From positions 806,001-870,000 of the forward strand of contig JAPWGK010000008.1 of assembly GCA_029641185.1 (NCBI GenBank): a stretch of DNA of 64,000 bases. Direction: 5' to 3'. The position numbers were made by a program, and so were the translations under genes. This DNA is from Pseudofabraea citricarpa. Taxonomy: Eukaryota > Ascomycota > Leotiomycetes > Helotiales > Dermateaceae. Shown here piece by piece: positions 12,293 to 24,608 of the stretch. Below the pieces are notes generated by a model. That model searched no databases. It worked only from the letters and a program-made list of their open reading frames with translations, and had not been told where the DNA came from. Numbering within the stretch: position 1 is the first letter of the stretch; every line of letters starts with the position of its first letter.

Positions 12293-15200
12293 GATCTGAA
12301 GATGAATTGTTGTGAAGTGAAAGGAAGTGTTCGAGGTCTGATTCAACCTCTAGTCAGATGGACTCGAAACGGGACGAAGAGACGGGTGTCAGACACTCTT
12401 TAGCAAAAAGATGACAATGCTGAGGTACGCGGCCTACTTCCCCACAGCGCAGACTGCGCCGAGCTAACGCACGAGCTCGGGGATCTTTGGGATTCTATAA
12501 ATGTCGTCGTCGCATTAAAGATCTCCAAGGGAGGGAGGATCAATTCAGTGCCGGCACGGCGAAGACGAGATGAAAAAAAGCGACGGGTACGCAATGAAGG
12601 ATGCCAGCAAATTGAACAAATGCAAATGCGATTGCGCTTCGCTTCGACTTCAAAGCAGAAGACACTCTCAGGAAATCTGGATAAAAAGGACAGAAGAGAT
12701 GCAGCCGGGGGGGGCATTGATAGGGCATATCTGGATGGCTTGCTTCCCTTGCGGCTTTGCTTGCGTAACTGAGTCCGGGAGTCCGGTCCAAAGAGTATAT
12801 TTGTGGAGCAGCACACCCCACTGCTCCTCTTGGTGAGTGGCCATCACTTCCTCGATGCAGGCCTTGTCACCTTGTTATCTCGAGGATCCTCTGGCCGGTA
12901 GCAAGGATGGCCGAGAGAGGGCGAGCGAGTAGGTGAGTGAGTGCTTGAGCAACGGTCGGTTCCTGCTGTACCACGAACGTTTCATTGAGACAATGGCACA
13001 AGTCCCGAATGGCCGCATTGTTTACATCTGACTCTGCAACGTCTATCAGACTTTGGGCACCGGATGGCCGAGTGCAATTGGCCGGTGAGGCTCAGTTGTT
13101 TCCTTGGGGGTCATGGTGCCGCTGGTTGCCAAACGCTTGTCTGTGCTGCTGCAACGGATGCCAAGCGTACGTAGACGCCGAAAAGACCCAGCTGCAGATC
13201 CGATGCTGTGGTGCTGGGGCTGAGGCGTTTAACTCACGATGCCGACGGGAGGAGTGAAATGAGCGAGTGATGACTCTGATGAGATGTCTCTTCTTGATGG
13301 CGTGCTGCGGGGATGAGCTTGGTTTGATCTTCACTCAAGAAGATTACTTAAGATGAACGGAATCCTTCGCTATGGCCGGCGCAGGAAAGGGGCAAGGACT
13401 CAAGGAGGAAGAATGCGAACCTAGAGGATCTGGCCATCGCACAAAAGGTCGCTACTGTACTGTACACTGCACTGTAGAAGGCTGTAACCGAACCATCTCA
13501 GGGGGGACTTGGTCTTGAAGTCTTGGAGGAGGAAGTTGAAGGCCACGAGGCTTTTAGCTTTGCAATACCCTGAATGCCAAGCAGCCAAGCCAGCTAACAC
13601 AAAACCTTAATTGAGAAAGCAGATCGAGCCCAATTCAGAGAGAGAGAGAGCCCTGTTTCTGCTGAGTACAGTACAGTACAGTAGTTCGAGATGTTATCAA
13701 TTGTAGTTGGAAGGTCTGATGGCACTGGTTCAGCGGAATGACAGCTTCAAACTCGTCTATAACAAACTGGTTGATGTCGAGGCATTCTGCTGCGCCCTGA
13801 CGGATCAGTATGTTTGAAGTTTCATCTTTCACACGTGCTTGAAACAACCAAGGTTCGTTCGTACAGGACGTACTCGGAGAACAGAGGCACGACGGCGAGA
13901 GTTCTCGATAACATGTTTTAGTATCTACTGTGCATCTCTATCCAAGTGGTCGAAATAGAACATGACAAGGTTTCGTGTTCTATTGCGGGGCTTCTTCTGA
14001 ACAAGACAATCAAGAGTGGCTCGAAACACTTTTTATTCTTGGTGTGCATCTATCTCGTTCCTCAACGAGATATCTGTATTTCTTATCCTACTTACTACAT
14101 GACACAACAAAACCACGATCTACAATTCAAGAATCTTGCTTTGCGGTGAAATCAGGTAAAAGCATGTTCTCGCAATTCTAGTACCCTGATAAAAAGTCAG
14201 AGAAATAAACCATCATCACATACGTAGTAGAAACACCACCCCTCCTCAAGCGAGCAGAAATAGATGAACTGCCCACCAGGTTCATACAGCACAGTATCAA
14301 GATCAAGCAAACCTAATCTTCTCATACCAGAACCCCTCAATCTCTGTCCTGTAGGGGTTCTCGTCTGTCAAGAGAGGCTTATTCTTTCGAGAACAGGAAC
14401 CATGTCACTCGGAACGGTCATCGGATCTGGATACGAGGTGTTTAAACGGGTGCAGGTTTTGGGTTGATTGCGATAGCTGTGGCTCGACAGATGACTATAG
14501 CATGGGAGGGGGGGGGGGGGTTAATAGAGTGATTCTTGATAAACCATTTCCCCTCGTCTCTTTTGGTTTTTGTTTCTACAAGCCACGTACAATCTAAAGG
14601 CTCTTCTTTTTAACAAAAGAAACAAAAACGAAAAAGGCAAACCAGAGCAAAAAAACCAGAAATGCTTTACTTTTTGTGTTATACTGGTGTGACTTTACTA
14701 GATACCTCTTCCCTTTCACTCAGGCAGAGTCTCGTAAAAGAAAAGGAAGAAAAACAGAAAAAGATATCTACACAGAGACTAGCAGCACAGATTATACCCA
14801 GGGAAAATCAGCAACAAACCCTCACATCTCAATAAAGATTTACATTACATCTCAGGCTGCAAGTTCCATCCAGAGCACACAAGTCTACAGCTTATCATCT
14901 TCTTAGCATCATGACAAGACAAGACAGGACAAGACAAGACAAGAGCCTAGAAACCTCAACCTTTTCTTTAACCTGCACATATATTCCACGTATCTGTGAT
15001 GAATGAATGACAACAGAAGCAGAGATGACAACAGAAACAGATCGTGCATATACCTTAATGTAGTAACGCGGTAATGTTATGCCGCTCCGATACTGCCGTC
15101 CGCCATCAGGTGCTGTTAGAATCAGAGGTTGGTTTGACTGCTGCTATGAGTAACAGCCTCAGGTGTTACTGGAATACTGCTGGGAAGCAAAAGTAGCTCT

Positions 15201-16085
15201 CGGGTAGAATCAGATCAGGTTAAATCAAAGCATGTCATGTATCCGTAGATTTTTTGAGCATCCTCTCAGTCTTTCATTCTCACGCAGAACAATTCAATTC
15301 AATCCAATCCAATCCAATCCAACATGTGCATATACGTCTATTCCAAGCTATGCAAGAGCCAACCAGCTACACATGACAAGTCAACTCACCAAGGCTCTGT
15401 CTAGAGAGAGCCCCTGGCTTCCAGATGTGTAAGACGGACATCGCGGATAGTCAAACACATATCTCTTCTTTTTCTTTTTTTCTTTTCCTCTACGGATGAT
15501 TCCTTCTGCATCCAGAAAGCTGGATTCGAGAATGGGACATTGGATAAACGTCTTTTGATTCTGGTATATATAGATGATAGGAGGGAGAGTGCTTCAAGCC
15601 TCTTCTTGGCTTGGCTACAGCAGTCGAAGAGTATCATCACTATGTTACCGCACGCGAGTTGTATAGATGAGCACAGCACTGACGACCAAGGTAGGGAGGG
15701 AGGGTTCAGCTGATTGAATGCGCATATCTACATATCCAGCAAGCATCACCTCCTTGTGTCAAATGTCTCAGAAACCAAAGGGCATCAACGCAGAACTCTG
15801 AGACAGATGAAGTAGATAGACCTGATATATTTCATCTATTGGTTCGAAGATTCTCCATGAGAAAGGGATGTGATATCCCCTTGATTCCTCGCCTAAAAAC
15901 GCCGGCCCCCCTCGGAAAGAGAAAAAGAGAGAAAGAGGCATCATATATCTCTCTGCCATTTTTTACCCCTCGGAACTATGCATAGGGAAAAGAAGAGGTC
16001 GGACGAGAAGAGAAGCGCTAGAGATACAGGGTACAAAAAACACAGAGATGAGAAAGGAAAAGAAAGATTATCTGCGCGGCTCTTG
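12293..16085. other. Long intergenic region
   Basis: About 3.8 kb with no gene that can be supported. It should hold the promoter of copy A (minus) and the 3' region of the DUF5672 gene ending at 16086. Visible structures are a run of eleven or so G near 14510-14520, an ACAAG tandem near 14905-14943, an AATCC tandem near 15297-15320 and scattered A-rich tracts. Open frames up to about 138 aa occur but lack motifs, splice logic or strand-specific bias. A non-coding RNA or a small gene cannot be excluded. Confidence 0.5.
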
Positions 16086-17231
16086 TCAGCTCGCTGCCTC
16101 TATCGCCCTGGCGGAGTGCGCTACTCCTCCTCCCCCTCCGACGATCGTCCCTTCGTGATTGTCGCCGTCGCACCTCTCCCTCGTCAGCTTCATGGGCATG
16201 ATCATGCTGACTTCTGGGCAGTAGTCGAATATCCTCTTGCGTTGATCTTCGCTTTTCCAGACGGCCTCGGCCAGACTCTCACCTCCGTTGCGGGCATGGT
16301 ATCCCATGGGTTTCTCATGCCAGACGTCTTCCACGGTGAAGTGCTGTTCTTCCTGCGCGCTTGCCACCTTTGCACCTGGGAGCACCGTAATCCTGCGGCC
16401 GAACCACTCGTCCTCGGGTTCCGTGTCATTGTACCGGGACTGGAATCCTAAGATTCTTCGGACTGCCGATATCCTGCGGAGGGAGAGGCCGCCATTCCCG
16501 GCAAATCGGTCCGTGGAGGTTCTGCTGGAAGCATTAGATTTGTATATCTCTCACGCGCGGCTCAAAACACACCTGGGAGCTCCGGCCCAACTATACTCCA
16601 GCCAATCGTTCAGGCTGTCCTGCGAATTGGCGCACATGATGCTGTCGGATTCGAACTTCAGCAGCCATTCCACGCCCGGCAGGTATGTGTCGTAGAAGCG
16701 GAGATCGGTCAGGGTCCTGAAGACGTCCTCTTTGCTATCCACCGACCACGGCTTGGGCATGACGACGAGGTCCAGCTTCCCGTTTGCGATCTGATAGCGC
16801 GTGGCAAAGCTCCGCTGCACGCTGAGCACGCTCTCGTTCGTGCCGACAAACAGGAAGCGCCAATCCGGCGGCACCACCGAGATCATGTGGAGGAGCTGCG
16901 GTACGAGGTGCGGGATGGGCCTGCCCTCGATCAAGAGAGCGACCTTGGACGAGTTGAACTGCTCGCGCGGGTCACGGTTCGGATACCAATCCACCTTGAT
17001 ACCCGGGATGTGCTCGGCGACATCGTTGACTCGATCTTTCGCATAGGCCTTGATGGTCGGTTTGTACGAGGGCAGGAGATGCGCGATGGTCCATCTAGCC
17101 AGCTGTCAGCATCTCCAATGATCCGCGCCATGGCCGACGTACGTGACGATGAGGGACACCACAATCAAGACCCTCGTCCTGTTGATGACGAAGATGCCCG
17201 TTGAGCTGGGTCCGGCAAGTGAGGTCGACAT
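16086..17231 (-). CDS. DUF5672-type membrane glycosyltransferase-like protein 1
   Basis: Three exons, 17231-17143, 17094-16573 and 16521-16086, join in frame for 348 aa. The introns are 48 and 51 nt. A single hydrophobic anchor lies at about residues 19-37 (VLIVVSLIVTWTIAHLL) with positive residues before it, which suggests type II topology. The lumenal domain carries VALLIEGRP, VVPPDWRFLFVG, WLLKFESDSIMCANS, LEYSWAGAP, FAGNGGLSLRR, PEDEWFG and PMGYHA. These match the DUF5672 family as I know it, which is linked to glycan loci. The D-S-[MI]-[LM]-C-A motif could be the metal-binding site; that is inference. The C-terminal end after IFDYCPEV is short and glycine-rich compared with the copy at 24609-25928, so a further 3' exon may have been missed. 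Confidence 0.78.
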
Positions 17232-18709
17232 GATGAGCAGCTTACAACGAAAGGGAAGGAATTACAATGGGGGGACAGCGAGAGGGAGATGTCGTCTGAC
17301 GGTCGTACACGAGGTTAGCTAGCTCGCGGGCAGGCTAAGATGGATAATTCGAGGTTCGAGGTTCGAGGCTCGAGGCTCGAGGCTCCCTGTTCAGAATTCC
17401 GTCGTCCTATCTGGTGGGTGATTGTCGCATGTTGGTGTTGAGTGGATTGAGGTTCTTTGAAACATACAAACAGCCAGATATGTGCCAATCCGCAGTTGAC
17501 ACAGGAGGATTTTAAAAACGTGGGCCAACACAAAGAAAATGCGACGTCTGCAACAAAGAGGAATTGCTTGCCTGGAATCGGCAAGAGAGCAGTTGCGTCG
17601 CAGGTAAACTCTGTTCACGGCTGTTGTTGCAGTACTTGGTATTACTTACCGTAAGTCAGTGGGGGGGAGGGAGGGACGAGGGACGAGGGGGTGGTTGGTA
17701 ACTTGGTAGGGGCTTACGAACGAACGAACGCCGGGCCTCTCGGGTGCCCCTGCGAACATCACCTCAGATGTCAGGGTAAAGGGTAATTTGGGAACGACAA
17801 CGCTACACGAACCTGGTTACGGGGGACTTAAAGCAGCAAGGATAATGGATCCTTTGGGAAACCGTAAAATGACATATTTACGGCTGCAATATTCTAATAT
17901 TCCCCTTATTTGTAAGCATATGTATTTAGTCTTTTGGCTTGACGGGCCGCTACGCTACTTACTGTACTTGCAAAGCAGATCCGATAGTTCGGCACAAGGT
18001 TTATTAACCCTTCACACTTTACATTCATTCATCCATTACTCGCCCCCCACGGCTGAGGGAACCATTCCTGCTATCGCCATGACGACCTCGACAACAGAGT
18101 TAGTTACTCAGTTATTGTTATTGGAACCTCCAGTCTCGAGCTGTTCCCATCAATGATCGATCATCGGCCTTTCCCGATCCTGGCCGGTTGGCAGTGCTGC
18201 TGTGCCACAACCTCTTATCGGGCGGCCCTCCCCTCCGCTCCCAGAATGTCTGCTTGCAACAGCTGCGTGGTCTTTTGCGGAGAGTCGTCGTCGAGTGGCG
18301 CGTGGGTGGTGAGCTGTGCTGTGCTGTGCTGTGGAAGGGCGTCGCTATCTGGTGGCTGATGTGGATATGATCATTCCTGCCGCCCTCGCTAGAAGGGAAT
18401 AGTGTCCGCCATGTCCCAAGTAGGGGCGTACGGGCGGGAGATGCCTCGACTCCCTTTAAAGAGCTGAGCTTAGGAAGAAGAGCTATCTGCTGCGTCGTTC
18501 TAGCCTTGCAGACAGATGTCCCCGAGATGCGTCCCCCTTGGCTCTAGAGCAAGCGCCCTATCGCCGAGTCAACTTTCTAAACTCTAGCCCCAGGACCCTC
18601 ACCGAGCAGAGGCTCCGGTACCGTACATGCCAGTGCTGCTGTCGTCGCTGAATCTGATGTGAACAGGAGACGAGGAATCAGAGGGGACCTCTCAACACAT
18701 ATCCTCCTC
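17232..18709. other. Divergent intergenic region between two glycosyltransferase-like genes
   Basis: About 1.5 kb between the DUF5672 gene (minus) and RgpF-like copy B (plus). It should contain both promoters. A GAGGTTC/GAGGCTC tandem lies at about 17351-17385 and a TGCTGTGC tandem near 18313-18335. No gene is supported. Confidence 0.55.
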
Positions 18710-20108
18710 ATGGCTGTCTCAACCCGATCAATAGGGCTGAGTGCCATCTTGACCATACTCCTCATCTCCTTTCTTTCCAAGTTGAGATCAGTAGGTATCT
18801 CTACCTCTCGCCAGTGACGTGCAGTCTCTAACACCAGCCAGTCTCCGCCTCTTCCTCCTCCACAGTATGCAACCCAGAGTGGTCCTGCAATCATAAATGC
18901 TGCCACGTTAGAATCGGCTCAAGAAGACCTGCTTGCGGGAGTGACTCCGCCCGTTCCTAAAGATCCCTCTACGGACCTGAACAATGAGCCCGTTCGAGTA
19001 TTTATTCCACCGGCAATCATCCCACCCCAGGACGACGTCTGGGAACTGCCGAGTGGGACGGAGAATGGGAAAGAAAAAGTCCCACTGGACCCCTCGACAT
19101 CTGATGAATATCACAAGGAGTCATCCGCGCACAGAGAGCCGAATGGGAAGACAGCAGCATGGCAGACAGAGCGCTGCGATTATGACCTGAATTGCCCCAA
19201 GCTCGAGAAGCTGACGTCGTCGTATACCAACGGGGTCGATTCCAAAGACAAGCCCTTGATTACATATGCATACTTCGAGACGGAGTTCGGCCGAGCGAAC
19301 CTGGAATTCTTCGTCAGTCATGGATTGCACGATGCAGCAGACTTTATCTTCATCCTGAACGGCGAGACGGATGTCGACGAGGCCATCATCCCGAAGGATA
19401 AACCGAATATCAAAGTCGTCAGACGGGACAACCAATGCTTCGACCTGGGTGCACATGCAGAAGTGCTCGGGAGCGAAGAGAACGGCAAGGCGTTGAAGGA
19501 CCAGTATAAATACTTCATTTTAATGAACGCATCAATCCGGGGACCATTCTTGCCACACTGGAGTCGGGAATGCTGGAGCGATGCATACCTGTCCAAGGTC
19601 AACGACAAAGTAAAGGTAAGTCTCCCCTCGAAGCAACAGGTCGTGTGAAAATCTCTAAGACGCCGTCCAGCTCGTCGGATCCACGCTCAACTGCCAGAAC
19701 AACGCCGACACGGCACACGTGCAGTCGATGATCTGGGCGACGGACTCGGTCGGGCTCAGCCACCTGCTGGACCCGGAAGCCATCGGGCAGGAGTGCTTCG
19801 ACACGCTGCAGGCGGCCATGAACGCCGAGGTGCGCACGACACCGTACCTGCGCTCGCTCGGCTACCACGTCGATGTCATGATGTCCAGCTACCAGCTCGA
19901 GAAGGACTACGCCTACATCGACAAGCACTGCCACGAGACGGGCGACCAGCTGTACGACAACGCCTACTGGGGCTTCAACGTCCACCCCTACGAGCTTATC
20001 TTCATGAAGAGCCACCGCGGCATCGACGATGCCATGCTGGACAAGATGAGCGAGTGGAGTGACGGGAGTGGCTATAGTAGCTATGACGTCTGTAAGAGTT
20101 CCGGCTGA
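18710..20108 (+). CDS. RgpF-like type II membrane glycosyltransferase, copy B
   Basis: Paralogue of the gene at 11134-12292. Exons 18710-18790, 18866-19615 and 19671-20108 give 422 aa. The short first exon supplies the anchor (MAVSTRSIGLSAILTILLIS, membrane segment about residues 8-23) and ends at phase 0. A stem of about 130 residues follows. The domain has PLITYAYFETE, DFIFILNGETD, NQCFDLGAHAEVL, FILMNASIRGPFLP, CWSDAYL, HVQSMIWATDS, GFNVHPYELIF and SYDVCKSS. The last intron splits VK from LVG in phase 0, exactly as in copy A. Relative to copy A the stem is longer and a C-x8-C pair (CDYDLNC) is added before the domain. Function as a rhamnosyl- or deoxyhexosyltransferase is inferred from RgpF resemblance and from the dehydratase and transporter nearby. 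Confidence 0.8.
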
Positions 20109-21173
20109 AGTGATCAGTGAGACGAGGGATATCCTTTGTTCTTTTTTTCTTCTCTTTTTTCTTGTGGTCTTTTTTCTTCTTCGTTGAGGATGTGGGGTTT
20201 ACGTTTGCGCTTACTTTACAGAAAGGAGTTCTTGGGAGTTGTTGCACCGGTTTTCCTCTTCTCTTTGGCTTAGTGCGCTTGGGGTATAGGTACTTGTAAG
20301 CCAGTAGAGAGCTGAGCAAGGACGTAAAAGCAGGCGGTAGATAGATGGGGTGGGTCGGTAGACAGTTGGGTAGAGTGGGTAGAGGGAGAGGAGGGGGAAG
20401 AAGGAACAAAAAACCGAAGTTGTATAGAGTTTGTATACTGGAGAAGAGGAACCGAATTGAATCGAATGATGAATAGATTTAAGTTCTTGTGAATGTTCAT
20501 TCATGCTCACGTGAAATTCCCAGTGCCGACCCTCAGTTGTTCCCGAGTCTTTTCCCTCGCTTCATTCTATTATCCGCCGTGCCTAGGGCATCTGCATCTC
20601 ACCGCATACATACTCTCTCGCGTACCCCGGGTGGTAAAGCATATACATACATACATGCGTCCGTCTGTACCCTCATGATCGTATCCACTCAACTTACTCA
20701 CTCACTCATGCACATATGATGAGACATTTTGAATTCTGAATATTTTTATAACTTCCTATACCTAATCTACTTAGGTTTTCCTTCCTGGTGACATGGCATG
20801 AGCGTCCATACACGAAAGGGGAAGAAAAGCGAAACCAAAATCGACTTTCTATCTTTCCCTTTCCCGTTTCCCATCTCTATATGTGAAAAGCCAACTCCCT
20901 CCTAAAACACCTCGGCTGGGCTTCTTGTCCTTCTTCATTTTTGGGTCTGCTCTACCGTACCCATGCCGATTCGATTCCCCGTCCCAAAAAGACAAAAAAC
21001 AATAGAACTCCTCCTGATTCTAAGCGCACCCGGGTCCCAAAGGTCCAACCCCCAAAAAGCTAACAGCGCGAGATAAAAAAGATACAGAAATAAACAATAA
21101 GTAACTTAGAGAGGAAGAGAGGAGGATTTGTCTGTCCTATCATATTCATAGTCATTGGTTGTGTTGGTGAGAC
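20109..21173. other. Convergent intergenic region
   Basis: 3' regions of RgpF-like copy B and of the second DUF5672 gene. A T-rich/CT-rich tract follows the stop codon (20135-20180). No gene is seen. Confidence 0.6.
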
Positions 21174-22350
21174 TCATGTATCCTTGATGGGATCCGTCGA
21201 GCACAGCTTGTACTCGGGACACCACTCGTCTAGACTGACCATGCCCTCGCCCATCCAGCGGTGCACCTGGTGTACGCCGAGCGGGTGCGGGAAGTCAATA
21301 GTTTCGACGCTGAAGGTGCGCGCGACTTCCATGGTGGGGAGGTTGACGGCGCCGGGATCCGTGGGGAGGATACCTGCCTCTTCGTCGCGTTCTTGAAGGG
21401 TAAGTAGTCTGCATCATGATTTACATGTTAGCTTATGTCCCTCTTTCTTGGGAGCCTGCTTTTCTTTGCTTGGGCTTTTGGGGAAACACGAACCGGTTAT
21501 AGAACCACTGGTCTTCAAATCGATCACCCTGCTTCTGCGTCGTAGACCAGTCCCATTCCTCAAGGATGCGGATCGTGCTGCTCCTCTTCCGCAGGCTCAG
21601 GCCGCCATTATACCCATGGCCGAGATCCGCGCGGATTGGAGCTCCCACGAAGTCGTAGATGAAGAAGTCATCCACGCTGCGCGCCGCATTGGCACAGAGC
21701 ATGCTATCACTTTGGAAGATGAGGATGTTCTCGGCTGGGGCCAGGCTGTCCCACAGCCAGGACTTGGTCATGAACTCGTTGACACTATTTGAGTTGGTGA
21801 AGAGGACGGATGAGGGCAGGATCCGGATCTGGATCGTGCCTCGGCGAAGATGTCTGGAGAGTGCTGCTGAGGTCGAAAATTGTCCAACTGCTTCGGCGGA
21901 CGTGTAGATTAGAATGGGCCAGTCTGGCCCGAGTACAGTGCTGAAATGCAGGATCAAGGGGATCAAATTCATTCGGAATCGCGTCTCGATTATGACGGCC
22001 GCTTTAGTTGTGATGTTGCCGTCGAAGGTATCTCCAGCTTCCACAATACTCACATTGGGGATTTTCGGATCGGCTTTTGCTGCTGCTGTCGGTGTAGGCT
22101 TTGGCTTGAGCTTTTGTACGCCCGCTGTATTGCTACTTGGTATGGTTATCAAGCCTCCAGGGCCATGAGGCGCAATGCCCTGAGGTTCTGCTGCTTCGGG
22201 ATCTTCTGTATAACCACTATATACGCTGAGCACGGTGTGCTGGGGAAATGACAACTTGATAGTCCATACGAACAGCAGGACGAAGAACGCCGAGAAGACT
22301 ATGTTTCTGTTTCTCCTCTTGCGTTCTTCTGTGGTCGTTGGCATAGCCAT
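21174..22350 (-). CDS. DUF5672-type membrane glycosyltransferase-like protein 2
   Basis: Exons 22350-21494 and 21408-21174 (85-nt intron, phase 2) give 363 aa. The donor is a weak GTTCGT, but frame and motif continuity (WFYNR to LLTLQERDEEAG) support the join. The N-terminus is basic (EERKRRNRN) followed by a membrane segment at about residues 17-33, a type II anchor. The start at 22350 is chosen because the anchor follows at once; an in-frame ATG at 22653 would add 101 residues without any recognisable motif. A P/T/A-rich stem leads to AAVIIETRF, LGPDWPILIYTS, ILIFQSDSMLCANA, YDFVGAP and GYNGGLSLRKR. The sequence is the most divergent of the three DUF5672 copies and ends with a cysteine pair (WCPEYKLC). 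Confidence 0.8.
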
Positions 22351-24267
22351 ATTCGGTAATTTTGGCTCGCTCGCTGGATTTGATACTGGGTGCTTGAACG
22401 AATGGACGTATGAAGTGGTTATGCGTTTTCCAACGGATGAAGGTAAAATTGGACAGTTCCTATGCAGCCACAGACATCTCTTGGGCGGAAGAGAATGCGT
22501 CAAAGCGAGTGTGATCTGCCAACTCGCAATTGGGGGATTGCAATTGCTTGGAGGGAGGATCTGAAATGAGAGTGGCCCACGATCGACGGGGAAAGAAATT
22601 CGGAGTGCGTCGGGACTCAGGAATGATGGGAAGCTGTAAGGAATGATCTTCAACGCCAGCTTTTTCTTCAGCAGCCCAAGGAGTATGCAGGACCACTACG
22701 ACGGCAAGTCCCCTTGTTTGCACGGCCACAGGGAGGAAATGGAGTGAAGGAAAAGACGAAAGCAGAAAGGAAAGGATGGCGTGCGTAGAGGCACGGTACT
22801 CGGAGTGTATCTCTTAAGTCTCCATGATGACTGGGGAGGTGTTATAATGTGGGGGGTGGACTTTCAGCCCCCTGGACGCGATTGATTGATCGCGGCGCCC
22901 ACGTTTATCGGATGGCACTTGGTCGCTTCGTGAAGAGCCGACATGGATGGGCTCGCCAGGGGCATGAGGCATGGAAGTTGTGTATCAAATAATTCCTTCC
23001 GTACTTGCTTTACCGGTGACGCCAAAGAAGGTTCAGCACCAAGATGGGACGGCGTAGTGCAGAATACTGTCGATGGTTATCGCCATGAACAAGCCCTGTC
23101 TTTGTGCTCAGTTTCAGCTTGATCATGAAGACCGACTGCCTGCCGTGACTAGTCTGCTGGGCGTGAAGCATGGTCTCTGGATAATCGAGGTCGATGCAAT
23201 CCTATATTGCAGATGATAGACTGGGTGGTTGCGAAGCTGTTTTGGGGCTTAGTTGTGAATATTGACTCGTGGGCAGAGTCTGGGTCTCTGATGGCGACGA
23301 CCTCGATCTTTTTTGAGAGCATTCGAGTCGAGGTCTATCGAATGCCTGAGCACATGTATGTGGGACTCTCCAGCTGGACACTAAGTTGTTAAGCTGGGCG
23401 GGTGGAGATGATGATGATGCGAGGTCTGGGTTGGTTGGGAAATGCTGCTCTGGTACAGAGACGGAGACGGAGTACCACTGAGCAAAGCGGCAAGTAACAC
23501 GTGCCAGAATCTGTCGGTTGTCTGTTTGCAGCCCGACAAACAAAGGCCACGACGCTGATTCATCATTGATCACAATTTTCCCATTTTGGGTCCATGGAAC
23601 CACAGCCACCGCAGGCGTCGTCGTCGTCGTCAACATGGCGCCATCCGCCCTCTACAACTAGACAGCAATATCGATATCAGAGCTCAATATCCCTCTTGAC
23701 AGCCGTGGTGGCCAGCTGGACCCTCGGCGGCCTTGTCGGGACGGGGGACCCCTCGAGAAGGAAAAACAAGCCTTTTAACAATGCTTGGCAAGGAGCATTT
23801 TTACCTGAAATCCTTGGATCCCTTGGACGTGTTTTATCTCCTTTTATGGTATAAAATCCTGCGAGGGCGGAAAACCTTCATGGGGGTCTCTGCGTTTCAT
23901 CCCATCTTCGTATTCCCGCAAAGGCAGCTCTCGAATCCTCGTGTCAGCACGCAAATTGGCATATTCCAAATGATGATGCTAATGATTGATTGTGACAATG
24001 TGACGAACACAAAGATATTGTGGCATCGAGTCTGTTACATGGCCTGTCCTTGACTCGTCCAGGTCCTGTGAACGATTTGCTTTCCCCCCCTCCCATCCAT
24101 GGACCACACTTCGCCCGTACCGGGTACTGTAGGCTGCAGCTAGGAAGATAACACCTATAGCAGCGCAATAGCAGAGCGACTCCTGGGAAGAATTGGCGGG
24201 AAATCCACTGCGGGACTCCAGGGATTTTCAACCCCCTCGATTAAGTCCGCCCTTGGCACATGAGAGA

Positions 24268-24299
<32 letters not shown>

Positions 24300-24608
24300 T
24301 ATTGCAGCCTGCGACCTCAGGCCACCCAAATCAGCAGCATCGCCGCCCGCGGAACCTGAACGGCATGGCGCATCACGTTAAGCTTCAGGCTTCCGTTTGC
24401 TGCCAGACTTACTGTACTGTACTTCCCGTACAACCTGCACTACATTCTTCCCCAAGTAATCTTCTTCCTCCCCACCCACCCGTCGAACCGTAATCGTGTC
24501 ATGAACTACCTCTCGTGACAAGACGGCAATCGTTAATTGTGAGCGCACAAGAGGCAACAGGAAGACCTCTCTGCCAGTGCCAGTGCCAGTCTTGCACTTT
24601 ACGCGACC
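22351..24608. other. Divergent intergenic region
   Basis: About 2.3 kb between two divergent DUF5672 genes; both promoters should lie here. A (GA)n tract is at about 24263-24299. Open frames are short and unconvincing. Confidence 0.55.

Noticed and set aside
12400..12816. 138-aa minus-strand frame in the long intergenic region
   Set aside because: Several overlapping frames of similar length exist on both strands; no motif or splice logic favours any.
22351..22653. Longer N-terminus for the DUF5672 gene 2
   Set aside because: The added 101 residues carry no recognisable motif and would bury the basic residues and anchor that define the type II N-terminus.
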